From: Actinoalloteichus fjordicus
GTDB taxonomy: Bacteria; Actinomycetota; Actinomycetes; Mycobacteriales; Pseudonocardiaceae
Direction of reading: 5' to 3'
Length of the DNA: 64,000 nucleotides
Assembly: GCF_001941625.1 (NCBI RefSeq)
Contig: NZ_CP016076.1
Span: forward strand, 2,666,001 to 2,730,000
Shown: positions 1 through 8,680 of the stretch, one piece after another
Layout: every line of letters starts with the position of its first letter
Numbering within the stretch: position 1 is the stretch's first letter
The notes under the pieces: model-generated
Databases searched by the model: none
What the model saw: only the letters and a program-made list of their open reading frames with translations
Told to the model about the DNA's origin: nothing
Translations under genes and position numbers: made by a program

Positions 1-696
1 GGCCGCGACGACTGGCAGTCCGCGCGGCTGGTCGAGATGATCCGCGAGCTGGACTCCGACGTGCTGATCAACGACCGGCTCGACCTGCCCGGCAGCGCGG
101 ACTTCCGCACACCGGAGGAGATGGCGCCGCACACGGACCTGCGGTCCGGGGAGCACGCCATGCCCTGGGAGGCGTGCCGGACGCTCAACGGGTCATGGGG
201 ATACGCGCCGTCGTTCCAGCAGTGGCTCGATGCGGGACAGGTGCTGCGTCTCCTCGTCGACGGGGTGGCCAAGAACGGAAACCTGCTGCTCAACGTCGGT
301 CCCACCGGCAGAGGCGAGTTCGAGCCGAGGGCCAGGGAGTTGCTGGCCGAGGTGGGGGAGTGGATGCGGCTGCACGGTGACTCGGTGCACGGCGCCGGGG
401 CGAGCACCGTGACGGCGCCGCCCGACTGTCGGGTGACTCAGTCGGGTGATCGCGTGTTCGTGCACCTGTTCTCCTGGCCCGCAGGCCTGCTCGTCGTCGA
501 AGGTCTGGCGGGCCGACTGCGGTATGCCTCGTTCCTGCACGACGGAGCGGAGGTGCCGTTTACCGAGGTGCGGGGCTGGACGCCCGACGTGCCGCATCGG
601 GTCGCGCCGGGGCCGGAGGGCTCCGTGGTGCTGACCCTGCCCGCACGACGGCCGGACTCAGCCGTTCCCGTCATCGAGCTGAGCCTGCGTTCGTAG
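1..696 (+). CDS. Alpha-L-fucosidase, GH29 family (3' part; 5' end lies outside the window)
   Basis: The frame is open from base 1, so the gene starts to the left; about 231 codons are visible. The segment with WEACRTLNGSWGY and the block NGNLLLNVGPTGRGE is typical of the C-terminal half of the GH29 catalytic barrel, followed by a beta-sandwich tail. GH29 enzymes release terminal L-fucose from plant or animal glycans. The catalytic nucleophile region is upstream of the window and cannot be checked. The last 39 bases overlap the convergent GntR gene. Placement beside genes for L-fucose-type oxidation fits a glycan-to-sugar role, though that link is inferred. Confidence 0.9.
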   Translation, partial: GRDDWQSARLVEMIRELDSDVLINDRLDLPGSADFRTPEEMAPHTDLRSGEHAMPWEACRTLNGSWGYAPSFQQWLDAGQVLRLLVDGVAKNGNLLLNVGPTGRGEFEPRARELLAEVGEWMRLHGDSVHGAGASTVTAPPDCRVTQSGDRVFVHLFSWPAGLLVVEGLAGRLRYASFLHDGAEVPFTEVRGWTPDVPHRVAPGPEGSVVLTLPARRPDSAVPVIELSLRS

Positions 697-1350
697 CCAC
701 CCCTCCACCCCGGCGACGTGCATCGTCATCGAGGCGGCGGCCAGATCCGGTCGCCGGGCACTGATCGCGTCCAGGATGGCGCGGTGCTCGGCGATCGTGC
801 GCCGCACCGCGCCGTTCTCGGTCAGCCCGCGCCAGATCCTGGCCCGCTGGGTGCGGCTCGACACCGTCTCGATCAAGGAGACCAGCACCTCGTTGCCGCT
901 GACCGCCGCGACCCGGCGATGGAACTCCAGGTCGTTGGCCAGCAGATCGTCGACCGACGGCTGCTCGCCGAGGTCGTCGAGCAGCGCGGTGAGCTCGGCG
1001 ATCTGCGCATCGGTGGCGGACTGCGCGGCCAGTGCGGCCGCCGCCGGTTCGAGGATGCGGCGGACCTCGAAGAACTGCAGCAGGCTGTCGTCGCGGTGCA
1101 GGTCGACGATGAAGCCCATGGCCTCCAGCAGGACCGAGGGCTCCAGGCTGGTCACGTAGGTGCCGTCGCCCTGTCGGACGTCCAGCACCCGGATGAGGGA
1201 GAGCGCCCGGACCGCCTCGCGCAGCGAGTTGCGGGACAGCCCCAGTCGCTCGGCCAGATCGGCCTCGCGCGGCAGCCGGTCGCCGGGCCGCAGCTCGCCG
1301 GAGACGATCATGCCGCGGATCTTGGTGATGGCCGTGTCGGTCAGCGACAC
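658..1350 (-). CDS. GntR-family transcriptional regulator, FadR/FCD subfamily
   Basis: The 230-residue protein has an N-terminal winged helix-turn-helix at about residues 8-70 (LPREADLAERLGLSRNSLREA) and an all-helical FCD ligand domain at about 85-215. The metal-ligand pattern of FCD proteins is visible in DLEFHRRVA and in AEHRAILDAI. The GTG start at 1350 has GGAGG about 8 bases upstream. Members of this subfamily usually sense sugar acids or other small carboxylates and repress nearby catabolic genes. It is divergent from the PL11 lyase, and a repeated motif in the space between them is a candidate operator. Inference: it controls the lyase and the deoxy-sugar genes downstream. Confidence 0.9.
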   Translation of the reverse strand: MSLTDTAITKIRGMIVSGELRPGDRLPREADLAERLGLSRNSLREAVRALSLIRVLDVRQGDGTYVTSLEPSVLLEAMGFIVDLHRDDSLLQFFEVRRILEPAAAALAAQSATDAQIAELTALLDDLGEQPSVDDLLANDLEFHRRVAAVSGNEVLVSLIETVSSRTQRARIWRGLTENGAVRRTIAEHRAILDAISARRPDLAAASMTMHVAGVEGWLRTQAQLDDGNG

Positions 1351-1638
1351 CTGTCGTTCCTCCGAGGTGCGGTAGGGGTGCGGTGGAGCGTACGGCAGCC
1401 TGCGCCCGAACCGATACGGGCGGCAGGGGCTTCGTCACCGCATGGAGCCCTTCGTGATCCGGGTCGACGTGAGTCTTCGGCATCCTGTCGCCGAAGCGGT
1501 GCCGACGGGGCGCTGCGGACTCGCTACGGGCGGGAATCGCCTCGTCGCGTCGGAGGTCCCCTCGCCGCCCGGTCCGGCCTTCGACGTCGCAGGCATGTCC
1601 GCCGACCGGACGAACAGGCTGCGCCGGCGGCAGGAATC

Positions 1639-1652
1639 GATACATCCGATTA
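1639..1652. promoter_or_regulatory. Candidate GntR operator, copy 1
   Basis: The 14-mer GATACATCCGATTA matches the copy at 4472 (CATACATCGGATGT) at 10 of 14 positions. It lies in the divergent space between the GntR gene and the lyase gene. It was recognised only because it recurs; no binding data are available. Confidence 0.4.
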
Positions 1653-1712
1653 ATTGCCGTTATCGGCCACCGTTCAGTCGGCGACGTGGACTTTTCGATC
1701 GTCGACCTCGAG

Positions 1713-1726
1713 CATACGTCCTATGT
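1713..1726. promoter_or_regulatory. Candidate GntR operator, copy 2
   Basis: CATACGTCCTATGT has the inverted arms CATA/TATG and matches the copy at 4472 at 11 of 14 positions. It lies 46-59 bases upstream of the lyase start codon, where a repressor could block the promoter or early transcript. Confidence 0.45.
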
Positions 1727-1771
1727 GTTGCCCTGCTCGACGATGAGCGGGCGTGATGATGAGGAGACGGT

Positions 1772-3685
1772 GTGGAAAGACGAGGCAGACGGGCCGCCCG
1801 GTCGGCGGTGGCCGCCACGGGGCTGGCGGTCGCGCTGGTCGCCGCGACGCTCGGTGGCGGAGCGGTCGCGACGGCGCAGAACGAACCGGACTGGGTCCCG
1901 GTCGAGCGGCAGTCCTACGGCGTCGAGCCCAACCTCGATCGCGGCGTCGTCGCGCTGAACCAGGGCGAGGGCAACGTCTACGTCGGCTGGCGACTGCTGG
2001 AGTCCGACCGCGAGAACGTCGGCTTCCACGTCTTCCGGGAGACCGACGGCCGCAAGACGAAGCTGAACCGGGTTCCGCTGCGGGACAGCACGAACTTCGT
2101 CGACGAGACCGCCGACCTGACCAAGGAGAACACCTACACGGTCAAGCCGGTCGGCAACGGGCGACCGGACGACCGAGGTACCGCGTACACGCTCGGCGCG
2201 AACAGCGCCGACCAGGGCTATCTGTCCTTCGACCTCGCCGACGACATCGACCAGACCGCCCGGCACATCGCCACCGGCGACCTGGACGGCGATGGCGACC
2301 TGGACTTCGTCATCAAGCGCGGCAACCAGAACATCGACCCCTCGCGCAGCGAGACCCCCACCGACACCTACAAGCTCGAGGGCTACACCAACGAGGGCGA
2401 GTTCCTCTGGCGTCGTGATCTCGGCGTCAACCTGCGTACCGGCATCTGGTACACGCCTTACGTGGTCGCCGACCTGAACGGCGACGGCAAGGCCGAGGTC
2501 GCGTACAAGTCCAGCGAGGTGGACGAGGACCTGAACGGCGACGGGCGCACCGACTATCGCGGCGCCTCGAACTGGCGGGTCTACGAGGGACCGGAGTACG
2601 TCGAGATCCTGGAGGGCGCGACCGGTGAGACCATCGCCCGTGAGGACTGGATCTCCCGAGGCGAGCCCGGAGAGTGGGGTGACGAGAAGGGCAACCGCTC
2701 CGAGCGCCATCAGCTCGCGATCGCCTATCTCGACGGCGATAAGCCGAGCCTGATCGTCATGCGCGGCACCTACGCGCAGATGAAGGCCGAGGCCTGGGAC
2801 TTCCATGGCGACGAGCCGGCGCAGCTCTGGAGCTGGACACGCCCCCGCGACGAGAACGGCCGATACGCCGAGGGCATGGGCTTCCACAACATCCGCACCG
2901 GCGACGTGGACGGCGACGGCAGGGACGAGCTGATCAACGGCAGCGTTGCCATCGACGACGATGGAACCACCATGTGGATCACCGGCGAGGGCCATGGCGA
3001 TCGGCTGCACATGACCGACATCGATCCCACTCGGCCGGGCCTGGAGATCTTCTACGTCCAGGAGGTCAACAGCCACTACGAGCATCCGATCCACCTGCGT
3101 GATGCCGCCACCGGTCAGCTGATCTGGGGCATCGAGGGCGAGAAGTGGGACGACGTCGGCCGAGGCTCGGCCGCCGACATCGATCCGACCCAGCCCGGTC
3201 TGGAGGTCTGGTCCGGTCGTCCCGACCCGACCGGCGCCACCGTGATCGAGCCGCCGACCGACAAGCTGTACAACGCCAAGGGCGACGTCGTCGGCACGCG
3301 GCCGTACAGCGTCAACTACGGCATCTGGTGGGACGGCGACCTGCTGCGCGAGTCGCTGGACGGCGTGTACATCGACAAGTGGGACTACGAGAAGGAAGAG
3401 CTGGTGAATCTGCTGACCGCCGAGGCAGACCCGGCCAGCGGCACCGAGCGCTACTCGGTCCTCGGCTACGGCGACGTGATCGGCGACTGGCGCGAAGAGG
3501 TCTTCTACGTCCACGACCGCTTTGAGATCAGGATCTACAGCACCACGATCCCGACCGAACACCGGTTCCCGACCTTCCTGCAGGACAAGGACTACCGGTC
3601 GAGCCTGGCCAGCGAGGCCTCCGGCTACATGCAGTCCACCCAACCCGGCTTCTACTTCGGTGCGGAGTCCGCTCCCGAGAAGTGA
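1772..3685 (+). CDS. Secreted rhamnogalacturonan lyase, polysaccharide lyase family 11
   Basis: The 637-residue protein has a twin-arginine-rich start and a hydrophobic stretch (about residues 10-35) ending near ATAQ, consistent with export. The rest matches PL11 (YesW/YesX-type) lyases that cleave the rhamnogalacturonan I backbone of pectin by beta-elimination. Calcium-binding DxDGDxD loops recur, for example DLDGDGDLDF, DLNGDGKAEV, DLNGDGRTDY and DVDGDGRDEL, as in the PL11 eight-bladed propeller. The length fits a single catalytic module with no carbohydrate-binding domain. The GTG start at 1772 has GAGGAG 5 bases upstream. A strong hairpin follows the gene. Two candidate operators precede it, suggesting control by the divergent GntR protein. 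Confidence 0.93.
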   Translation: MERRGRRAARSAVAATGLAVALVAATLGGGAVATAQNEPDWVPVERQSYGVEPNLDRGVVALNQGEGNVYVGWRLLESDRENVGFHVFRETDGRKTKLNRVPLRDSTNFVDETADLTKENTYTVKPVGNGRPDDRGTAYTLGANSADQGYLSFDLADDIDQTARHIATGDLDGDGDLDFVIKRGNQNIDPSRSETPTDTYKLEGYTNEGEFLWRRDLGVNLRTGIWYTPYVVADLNGDGKAEVAYKSSEVDEDLNGDGRTDYRGASNWRVYEGPEYVEILEGATGETIAREDWISRGEPGEWGDEKGNRSERHQLAIAYLDGDKPSLIVMRGTYAQMKAEAWDFHGDEPAQLWSWTRPRDENGRYAEGMGFHNIRTGDVDGDGRDELINGSVAIDDDGTTMWITGEGHGDRLHMTDIDPTRPGLEIFYVQEVNSHYEHPIHLRDAATGQLIWGIEGEKWDDVGRGSAADIDPTQPGLEVWSGRPDPTGATVIEPPTDKLYNAKGDVVGTRPYSVNYGIWWDGDLLRESLDGVYIDKWDYEKEELVNLLTAEADPASGTERYSVLGYGDVIGDWREEVFYVHDRFEIRIYSTTIPTEHRFPTFLQDKDYRSSLASEASGYMQSTQPGFYFGAESAPEK

Positions 3686-3740
3686 CGTCGGCTCGGCAGG
3701 CACGACGGCGTCCGCGCTGCGCGTCACCGAGTAGGACCGG

Positions 3741-3777
3741 CGGTCTCGTTCCCGTGCGCTGTGAGGGAACGAGACCG
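3741..3777 (+). terminator. Hairpin terminator after the PL11 gene
   Basis: A perfect 13-base stem (CGGTCTCGTTCCC / GGGAACGAGACCG) with an 11-base loop starts 55 bases after the lyase stop. It lacks a T tract, as is common for terminators in high-GC actinobacteria. Confidence 0.75.
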
Positions 3778-4471
3778 TCCCGTCCGTGCGGGTCGCTGCC
3801 GTCGTCTCGGGTCCGCCGACGGCGGCGTCGGCCGCATCGGCTGCTCTCGATCAACGAACGGGAGCCCGCTGCTTCGGCACTGCGGCGGGCCTGCGCGGGT
3901 CGACGGCGAAGCATGGACGCGGTGTCCGTGCCGGGGCGACATACCGGGCAAGTGCGAAGGGGACGGCGCCATGCCGTCCCGTGTGCCGACCGGCTCGGCA
4001 GGCGGGTCGTCGGGCGCGAGGTGTTCGCAGGGCGCCTCGTTCTGTCGTTCGTCCCGGCCGCCGCGCCTGTCTCGGCTGACTCCTCGGACCGTCCTCGCCG
4101 GGCTCCTCGAACAGCGGAGCCCGACCTGTCGCGACGCGGGAGCGTGCCGGTCCGAGACCGCCGAAATGTACTGACGGCAGGCGACGCCGGCCGGATTCCG
4201 CGCGACGGATCAGTTCGCGAGAGCGGGCCGGCCGTCGTTCCCGTGGTAGCGAGCACCGTGTTCCTTCCGCCGGAGAGGCGACGGAGGAACTCCCCGTCGT
4301 GGTCGCCGACCTGCCGTGTCGGGTGGCAGACAGGTCGTCCGGCGCGGGCCTGCGGGGGAACGGGGTCCTCGGCGTCGCCACGGCGATGACGGCGAAGTTC
4401 CCGAGAGGCCTGCGACGTGGTGTCGGTCGATCGGCTCGGCGTCGACGCAGTAGAAGACCCGAAAAGCGAGT
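3778..4471. other. Long stretch without a recognisable gene
   Basis: From the lyase terminator to the SDR start there are about 940 bases. Open frames exist on both strands but give arginine/proline-rich products with no recognisable family, typical of non-coding high-GC sequence. The only signals seen are the candidate operator at 4472 and the SDR ribosome-binding site. Confidence 0.5.
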
Positions 4472-4485
4472 CATACATCGGATGT
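4472..4485. promoter_or_regulatory. Candidate GntR operator, copy 3
   Basis: CATACATCGGATGT contains the perfect inverted repeat ACATC-G-GATGT. It resembles the copies at 1639 and 1713 upstream of the lyase gene. It sits about 240 bases before the SDR start and could bring the SDR gene under the same regulator. Confidence 0.45.
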
Positions 4486-4721
4486 CGGGTTGTGGACCGG
4501 CTGTTTCGTAGGCACGACGACGACCTTCACCGCAGACGCTTCACGTACTAGCCTCGGAAGGCGGGGCTGACGACGGCACGACCGGCGGAGTGGGGTGGTA
4601 GCCGTGCGGACGGGTCGTCGGGACGGACACGCCTTCCGCTCGCCGTGTCGGAAGGCCCTCGCGGCGGCCGGCCGGGCCGGGCACCGCAGCGGGCTCTACG
4701 GCAGACGAAAGGTAGGAGCTT

Positions 4722-5501
4722 GTGACGTCCATCCCCTCTCCTTCAGACGGGTCCCTCGCGGGCCTGCGGGCACTGGTGACCGGCGGCGCATCCGGCATCG
4801 GGCTGGCCACCGCCCACGCGCTGCTCGCCAGAGGCGCCCACGTCGCGTGCCTCGACCTCGAACCGGCCGGAGCGCCGGAACCGCTGATCGGCATCCGCTG
4901 CGACGTCTCGGACGACGACGGGGTGCCCGCAGCGGTCGCCGACGCGGCCGAACGGCTGGGCGGTGTCGACATCCTGATCAACAACGCGGGCATCGGTGCA
5001 CAGGGCACGGTCGAGGACGGCGAGCTGGACCAGTGGCGCACGGTGTTCGACGTGAACCTGCTGGGCATGGTCCGGGTGACCAGGGCGGCCCTGCCATGGC
5101 TGCGTCGTTCCACGGCTGCGGCGGTCGTCAACACCTGTTCCATCGCCGCCACTGCCGGGCTGCCCCGCCGAGCGCTCTACAGTGCGAGCAAGGGCGCCGT
5201 GCTGTCGCTGACCCTGGCGATGGCCGCCGACCACGCGCCGGAGGGAATCCGGGTCAACTGCGTGAATCCGGGCACCGTCGACACACCCTGGGTACAACGG
5301 CTGCTGGCCGCCGCTGCGGACCCGGCCGCCGAACACGAGGCGCTGCGCAGGCGACAGCCGATCGGCAGGCTGGTGTCGGCCGAGGAGGTCGCCGCCGCGA
5401 TCGTCTACCTCGCGAGCCCGGCGGCGGGGGCGACCACCGGAACCGCGCTGGCCGTCGACGGCGGAATGCAGGGCCTGCGGCTGCCGCCGCCTGCGCGCTG
5501 A
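4722..5501 (+). CDS. Short-chain dehydrogenase/reductase, probably acting in deoxy-sugar catabolism
   Basis: The 259-residue protein is a classical SDR. The NAD(P) motif TGGASGIG is near residue 21, NNAG near 87, and the catalytic Ser and YSASK follow at about 140-160, with a C-terminal DGGM. An acidic residue after the second strand (CLDLE) suggests NAD preference. The GTG start at 4722 has GGTAGGAG 3 bases before it. With a mutarotase, an aldo/keto reductase and a lactonase-type amidohydrolase downstream, the likely role is a sugar-acid dehydrogenase (for example 2-keto-3-deoxy-L-fuconate dehydrogenase) or a sugar 1-dehydrogenase of the L-fucose/L-rhamnose route. The exact substrate cannot be read from sequence alone. 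Confidence 0.85.
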   Translation: MTSIPSPSDGSLAGLRALVTGGASGIGLATAHALLARGAHVACLDLEPAGAPEPLIGIRCDVSDDDGVPAAVADAAERLGGVDILINNAGIGAQGTVEDGELDQWRTVFDVNLLGMVRVTRAALPWLRRSTAAAVVNTCSIAATAGLPRRALYSASKGAVLSLTLAMAADHAPEGIRVNCVNPGTVDTPWVQRLLAAAADPAAEHEALRRRQPIGRLVSAEEVAAAIVYLASPAAGATTGTALAVDGGMQGLRLPPPAR

Positions 5502-6174
5502 CCGCCGCGTGACGACGATCCTCGACGATGTCCGGCGGTGCTCGCGGTTCGGCCTGCGGGGTCTGCCCGACCGCGCGGTTCCCGGCCGTGGCCGCACGAA
5601 ACGGGGACCGCAGACCTGGCGGGGCGGCCCGCTCAGGTGGCGGCAGGCCGGGTACGCCCGGACGGTGTGCGGCGAGGAAGGGACCGGGGCGCGGGCCTCG
5701 GTGCCCGTCACCGACTCCCGCACCGCCGACGCAGGCTCACACAGCGGCTTCATCGACTCGCCGATGTCGATCTCGCTCGTCTGCCCCGAGGGAGATCCGA
5801 AAGCGAGGGGCATCGGCGCAGGCGACCGTGCGAGAACGAGAGGCCGGTCGTAGGCGAGGTACTCCGGCGTAGATCGACGGGCTCGCGCGGGGAGTCGGCA
5901 CGGATCGACGGTCGGTCGCTCCGTCATGTCGGTCGGCCCAAGCGGGGCGAGCCGAGAGAGCAGCCGCGTCCGTCGCTGCGGACGGTTTCCGGACTGGTGA
6001 TCGGGATGGAGTGCCGAAGACCGGCGCCGAAGGTGTGGAGGGAGCCGAACAGCGGCCTGCGGCGTCACCGACGGTCGGACGCGGGCCGGCCGAGCCTGCC
6101 GGGGCCATCGCGGACCGGATCGGACGAAGGCGTCGGTGAGATGCCTCGACGAGATGCTGTGACAGACACTCCCT
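5502..6174. other. Gap inside the sugar-catabolic block with no recognisable gene
   Basis: About 690 bases separate the SDR from the mutarotase. Several open frames exist but none resembles a known family, and no remnant of a sugar-acid dehydratase could be recognised. The mutarotase may therefore have its own promoter here. Confidence 0.45.
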
Positions 6175-6191
6175 GAGGAGGGAATCGGCTG

Positions 6192-6503
6192 ATGGAGACG
6201 ATCGCGCTGCACACCCGGCTGGAGTCGGGACGGGAACAGGACTACGACGAGGTGCACCGCGTGATCCCGGTGGAGCTCGACGCGGCGCTGCGGGCGGCAG
6301 GGGTCCACTCCTGGCGGATCTGGCGGGACGGGCGCGAGCTGTTTCATCTGGTCGAGTGCGAGGACTATCAGGCGATGCGCGCGGCACTGCGTGACGATCC
6401 CGCGAACGTCGAATGGCAGCGGCGCCTGGCCCCGCTGCTCGCCGTGCCCGACGACTACTCCGGTGACGACAGCGGCATCTCGATGGTCTGGCGGCTGCCG
6501 TGA
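6192..6503 (+). CDS. L-rhamnose/L-fucose mutarotase, RhaM (DUF718) family
   Basis: The 103-residue protein fits the small RhaM family, which interconverts the alpha and beta anomers of L-rhamnose or L-fucose. Family features include the early TRLESGREQDYDEVHR segment, whose His aligns with the catalytic His of RhaM, the WRIWRDGRELFHLVEC strand, and a C-terminal tryptophan segment (MVWRLP). The ATG at 6192 has a strong site, GAGGAGGG, 9 bases upstream. Its stop overlaps the next start (GTGA, 6500-6503), so the three genes mutarotase, reductase and lactonase form one translationally linked operon. The fucosidase nearby favours L-fucose as substrate. Confidence 0.85.
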   Translation: METIALHTRLESGREQDYDEVHRVIPVELDAALRAAGVHSWRIWRDGRELFHLVECEDYQAMRAALRDDPANVEWQRRLAPLLAVPDDYSGDDSGISMVWRLP

Positions 6504-7507
6504 GGACCATGGCCGATCGCGTCACGCTCGGCCGTGGCGACGTCCGTGTCGGACCGCTGGGGCTCGGCTGCGCAGCACTGGGAAACCTGTTCGCCGCGCT
6601 GCCCGACGACCAGGCCGCCTCGACGGTCGATGCCGCCTGGGAGGCGGGCATCCGAACCTTCGACACCGCGCCGCACTACGGACTGGGGCTGTCCGAACGC
6701 AGGCTCGGTGCTTCGTTGCGCGCTCGGCCCCGTGACGAGTACGTGCTGTCGACGAAGGTGGGCAGGCTGCTGGCCCCCGCACCGTCGGCCGCGGCGACCT
6801 CGCGAGATCAGGAGGGTTTCGACGTCCCCGCGACCCACGTCCGTCGATGGGACTTCAGCGCCGAGGGAGTCCGACGATCGCTGGAGTCCTCGCTGGACCG
6901 GCTGGGCCTGTCGCGAGTCGACGTTCTCCTGCTGCACGACCCCGACGACCATCATGAGTGGACCGTCCGGGAGGCGTATCCCGCGCTGCGCGAGCTGCGC
7001 GCCGCCGGGGTGATCGGCGCGATCGGCGCGGGCATGAACGACGCCTCGGCGCTGACGAGTCTGGTCGAGGAGTGCGATCTGGACGTCGTTCTGCTGGCGG
7101 GCCGGTACACGGTTCTGGAGCAGGGCGCACTGGACCGGCTGCTGCCCGCCTGCGTCCGACGGGGTACCTCGGTACTGGCGGGCGGCGTGTTCAACTCCGG
7201 GCTGCTGGCCGAGGATCGACCCGGTCCGGACGCGACCTATGACTACACGACGGCACCGGCTCCGCTCATCGAACGAGCCCGCCGCATCGCCGACGTCTGC
7301 GATCGGCACGGCGCCCGCCTGCCGCAGGTGGCACTGCAGCTCCCACTCGCTCACCCCGCGGTAGCGGGCGTGCTGGTCGGTGCCCGTTCGAGCGACGAGA
7401 TCATCCATGACGTCGCCCTCGCCGCCGAGCCGGTTCCCGCCGAGTGCTGGGCGGATCTGAAGGCCGAGGGCCTGCTGCGGACCGACGTCCCCGTACCCGA
7501 GGAGTGA
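6500..7507 (+). CDS. Aldo/keto reductase, L-fucose (D-threo-aldose) 1-dehydrogenase type
   Basis: The 335-residue protein has the aldo/keto reductase barrel. An early FDTAPHYGLGLSERRLG segment carries the Asp and Tyr of the catalytic tetrad, STKVGR carries the Lys, and LLLHDPDDHHEW the His region. The D-threo-aldose 1-dehydrogenase group oxidises L-fucose to L-fuconolactone with NAD(P). The GTG start overlaps the mutarotase stop by 4 bases; an ATG three codons later (6509) is an alternative. The lactonase gene starts 4 bases after its stop. Position and family together support a sugar-to-lactone step. Confidence 0.88.
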   Translation: MRTMADRVTLGRGDVRVGPLGLGCAALGNLFAALPDDQAASTVDAAWEAGIRTFDTAPHYGLGLSERRLGASLRARPRDEYVLSTKVGRLLAPAPSAAATSRDQEGFDVPATHVRRWDFSAEGVRRSLESSLDRLGLSRVDVLLLHDPDDHHEWTVREAYPALRELRAAGVIGAIGAGMNDASALTSLVEECDLDVVLLAGRYTVLEQGALDRLLPACVRRGTSVLAGGVFNSGLLAEDRPGPDATYDYTTAPAPLIERARRIADVCDRHGARLPQVALQLPLAHPAVAGVLVGARSSDEIIHDVALAAEPVPAECWADLKAEGLLRTDVPVPEE

Positions 7508-7511
7508 GCCG

Positions 7512-8651
7512 GTGACCACCGAATCCGTCGTCGACGCCCATCACCACCTCTGGGACCCCGCCCGCCGTGCGTATCCGTGGATGGCAGGCGAGGCGTTCGC
7601 CCCGATCCGTCGACGGTATGGACTGGGCGAGCTGACCGGGGTGCTCGCGACCACGGCGGTCGAGGCGACGGTGCTCGTGCAGACCGTCGGCGACCGCGCC
7701 GAGACCGTGGAGTTCCTCGCCCAGGCGGCGCACAGCGAGGGCCTCATCGCCGGGGTCGTGGGTTGGCTGGACCTCACCGCCGCCTCCGTCGCCGACGACA
7801 TCGCCGAGCTCCGGGCCCGGCCCGGCGGTGCTGCGCTGGTGGGCATTCGTCATCAGGTGGAGGACGAGACGGACCCGGACTGGCTGGCCAGAGCCGACGT
7901 TCGCCGTGGCCTGCGCGCGGTGGCCGACGCCGGACTGGCCTACGACCTGCTGGTGCGTCCCGACCAGCTTGACGCCGCAGGCGACGTGGTCCGCGCGGTG
8001 CCCGATCTGCGGTTCGTGCTCGACCACGGCGGCAAGCCGCCTATTAGGGAGAGTGGCAAGCCGCCTTTTAAAGAGCGTGGCAAGCCGCCGATCAGCGCGA
8101 GCGGCAATCCGCCTGCTGAAGACGGCGGCGTGCCGGCCGACGAACGGCACGCCGAACCGCCCGTCGCCGCTGACCCGGCGCAGGCTGCTCGGCACCGTGG
8201 TGCCGTCGTGCCGGATATCGCGGCGGCCGGTTCGCGGTCCGGCGTCGACGCGGCGTCGAATGTGGACGGTGTCGGTACCTCCGATCTGTCGGCGGGCGGA
8301 ATGGTCGAGTGGGACGGGTGGGCGCAGTCCTCCGGCGCCGCCCAGTGGTCGGCGGCGTTGGGCGAACTCGCCGAGGCCGAGAACGTGATGTGCAAACTGT
8401 CCGGCCTGATCACCGAGGCATCGTGGTCGGACTGGACCATCGAGGACATCCGGCCGTACGCCGACCGGCTGCTGTCGACCTTCGGACCGCAGCGGCTGAT
8501 CTACGGCAGTGACTGGCCGGTCTGCGAACTGGCAGGCACCTATGGCGAGGTGTTGACGTTGGCAGGTCGGCTCACCGACGCGCTGTCGGATGTCGAGCGG
8601 CGCCGTGTGCTGGCGGCCAACGCACGAGACTGGTACCGACTGAGGGCTTGA
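7512..8651 (+). CDS. Amidohydrolase (COG3618), L-fucono-/L-rhamnono-lactonase type, with a large internal insertion
   Basis: The N-terminal DAHHHLWDP, the central FVLDHGGKPPI and the C-terminal YGSDWPVCEL are the metal/active-site blocks of COG3618 lactonases, which open sugar-acid lactones. The usual length is about 280-300 residues, but this protein has 379. The excess lies at about residues 179-268, between the DH(x)GKPP strand and the W...CKLSGL block, and begins with four 8-residue repeats (GKPPIRES, GKPPFKER, GKPPISAS, GNPPAEDG). The flanking catalytic blocks are intact, so the protein may still work with a surface loop. It is the last gene of the operon. Confidence 0.87.
   Translation: MTTESVVDAHHHLWDPARRAYPWMAGEAFAPIRRRYGLGELTGVLATTAVEATVLVQTVGDRAETVEFLAQAAHSEGLIAGVVGWLDLTAASVADDIAELRARPGGAALVGIRHQVEDETDPDWLARADVRRGLRAVADAGLAYDLLVRPDQLDAAGDVVRAVPDLRFVLDHGGKPPIRESGKPPFKERGKPPISASGNPPAEDGGVPADERHAEPPVAADPAQAARHRGAVVPDIAAAGSRSGVDAASNVDGVGTSDLSAGGMVEWDGWAQSSGAAQWSAALGELAEAENVMCKLSGLITEASWSDWTIEDIRPYADRLLSTFGPQRLIYGSDWPVCELAGTYGEVLTLAGRLTDALSDVERRRVLAANARDWYRLRA
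8031..8126 (+). repeat. Four 24-base tandem repeats inside the lactonase gene
   Basis: Units start at 8031, 8055, 8079 and 8103, each beginning GGCAAGCCGCC or GGCAATCCGCC. The first sits in an inverted repeat GGCGGC-AA-GCCGCC. The period is a multiple of three, so the reading frame is kept. The second halves of the units are diverged and locally A/T-rich (TATTAGGGAG, TTTTAAAGAG). Confidence 0.85.
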
Positions 8652-8680
8652 GGCCTGGCCTGCCCGGCCCGAGAATACTT

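Noticed and set aside
1721-3727. Minus-strand open frame of 668 codons opposite the PL11 gene
   Set aside because: A shadow frame; calcium loops and signal peptide are on the plus strand.
3682-4389. Plus-strand open frame of 235 codons after the PL11 gene
   Set aside because: Arg/Pro-rich with no start signal; it begins at the lyase stop and runs through the terminator.
8031-8126. CRISPR-like short repeats
   Set aside because: Contiguous 24-base units without spacers, inside a coding frame; no cas gene nearby.
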